Positions 62,901 to 64,000 of a stretch of 64,000 nucleotides of DNA are shown here, piece after piece; positions within the stretch are counted from its first letter, which is position 1; every line of letters starts with the position of its first letter. Where the stretch lies: contig CM062201.1 of NCBI GenBank assembly GCA_031216445.1, positions 3,899,501 to 3,963,500 of the forward strand. Direction: 5' to 3'. The notes under the pieces are model-generated. The model was not told where the DNA came from and ran no database searches. It saw only the letters and a program-made list of their open reading frames with translations. The translations under genes and the position numbers were made by a program. Source of the stretch: Lateolabrax maculatus (lineage: Eukaryota > Chordata > Actinopteri > Acropomatiformes > Lateolabracidae).

Positions 62901-63420
62901 GCACAAACATTCAATGTCAGGGGTCACCAGAGTAATTACTATTCACTCCTAATGATTATATTTCACATCAAACTTCACTGAAATCAAACTGCTACTTTTC
63001 TCAAAGCTTTGTATAGCAAACAATATTTGACACAATTCAAATTATTTGGTGAAAGCATTTAACTATTACGGGAAGAGACATTTGCTGATGACATAACATA
63101 TAATTTTACAACAATGTTTGGCTTAAGTTTTCCACATCGTTTAATGGACCTCTTAATCCTTCTGTACAGGCTGTATATTGTTTGCTGAGATGCTGACAGA
63201 TATCAAGCCTACCACTCGTGCCAGAGGTCCAGAGGTGACTTACGACAGTGCGAAAACAACGGTTGTGTATGTTTGTTGCATGTCACTCATGCAAGATGAG
63301 TCTAATAAAATCTTGGTCGCAGTCTGTGTCAGACTATTGAGGCATGTTAGATGAATGTGCGATGAATACTAGTGCTTTGATGTGAATAGAAAAATTTGAA
63401 AGTAGAGGCACGGCTTCTCC
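59931..63420. other. intergenic, no gene seen
   Basis: Contains (GT)n at 60609-60660 and a GC-richer stretch at 61970-62400 that lacks a supported frame. I searched for the mature miR-1 and miR-133a sequences expected near GATA5 in vertebrates. Neither was seen on either strand, so they would lie outside the window. Confidence 0.4.
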
Positions 63421-63424
63421 ACTG

Positions 63425-63775
63425 AATTCATGGAGGCCTCCGATCTGGTTCTCCAGCACATTTCTCATCTATTCTCCCTCTGTGTGAATGGTATCCTTGA
63501 GTTGCCTTCTGTCTCTGCTGAAACCTATTGCATGTCTGTCTGTCATGGAAGCTGCTATGTTGCTCTTCCTGAGTTTGGTTTCCCTGTTACATGGTATTTG
63601 TTGTGGACTTTGAGTTTCTCCTTTTCTGAATTGAGGGTTTAACAATAGAGGGTGTTTCATGTTGTACATCTGTACAACATGTAACACCCTTGTCTGACAG
63701 GACTTTACAATGTTGTAAAGCCCTGTCAGACACAATTTGTAATTTGGGTCTTTATAAATAAACTTAACTTTTCAG
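63425..63775 (+). mobile_element. retroposon-like repeat with twin hairpins
   Basis: TTGCTCTTCCTGAGTTTGGT, then AATTTGGGTCTTTATAAATA and AACTTAACTT, are typical of an abundant teleost repeat 3' end. Between them sit two adjacent hairpins (63648-63733). The plus-strand frame starting at 63430 is part of the repeat and not a gene. Confidence 0.6.
63648..63733. repeat. two adjacent near-perfect hairpins
   Basis: Hairpin one pairs GGGTGTTTCATGTTGTACA with TGTACAACATGTAACACCC (one mismatch). Hairpin two pairs TGTCTGACAGGACTTTACAA with TTGTAAAGCCCTGTCAGACA (one mismatch). Each has only a 2-nt loop, and they lie directly side by side. Confidence 0.85.
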
Positions 63776-64000
63776 GGTAAAAACAAGATTGCAGTGAACT
63801 GGACTGGGTGGCTGCAAATGAAACACACACTTTTACATCATTACAGTTAAAAGTTGCTGGAATTTCCCTCATGCTTTCAAAATACATCACTCACATTGTG
63901 TAACTCCACAACGGTCTACTCAGTGTTCTCTCCCTGTGCTAATTCTTGTGGTACCTTGTAATGTTGAATTACTGTTATTTATCCTTACTTAATCTCCTGC

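Noticed and set aside
59000..64000. miR-1/miR-133a cluster expected near GATA5
   Set aside because: Both mature sequences and their complements were looked for by eye and not found. In other vertebrates they lie further from GATA5, so they probably fall beyond the window.

Overview
The window is nuclear DNA of a bony fish, most likely a percomorph teleost. Three multi-exon genes, all on the minus strand, have canonical or near-canonical splice sites. The DNA between them is dense in (CA)n/(GA)n microsatellites, tRNA-derived SINEs and small terminal-inverted-repeat elements typical of teleosts. No bacterial, phage or CRISPR features were seen. All exon models were built by eye from reading frame, splice phase and remembered family sequence.  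Layout: positions 586-8434 hold rbbp8nl (RBBP8 N-terminal-like, a CtIP relative), with 11 coding exons giving 553 codons plus a likely upstream non-coding exon. About 8.5-43.3 kb is a 35 kb gene-poor interval of repeats and candidate conserved blocks, with two isolated exon-like open segments. 43.3-51.1 kb holds gata5, with 6 coding exons giving 383 codons, both GATA zinc fingers, a polyadenylation signal and a probable non-coding first exon. 53.5-58.9 kb holds an ssuh2-like gene, with 12 coding exons giving 362 codons, a TATA box just upstream and six CxxC motifs. 59-64 kb is intergenic, with one GC-rich block and a repeat carrying two back-to-back hairpins.  In human, RBBP8NL and GATA5 are same-strand neighbours on 20q13.33, and RBBP8 and GATA6 lie together on chromosome 18. 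The window therefore carries one side of an old duplicated block, with ssuh2 added on the fish side. GATA5 is a transcription factor of endoderm and heart. The 35 kb 3' of it, the gata5 introns and the 2.5 kb between gata5 and ssuh2 are the natural places to look for its enhancers.  No new molecular system was found. The observations most worth checking are: a fossil of the extreme 3' end of 18S rRNA inside a DNA transposon; two GC-AG introns in ssuh2; TG-repeat tracts at splice acceptors of rbbp8nl; two orphan exon-like segments; and several hairpin or foldback elements.
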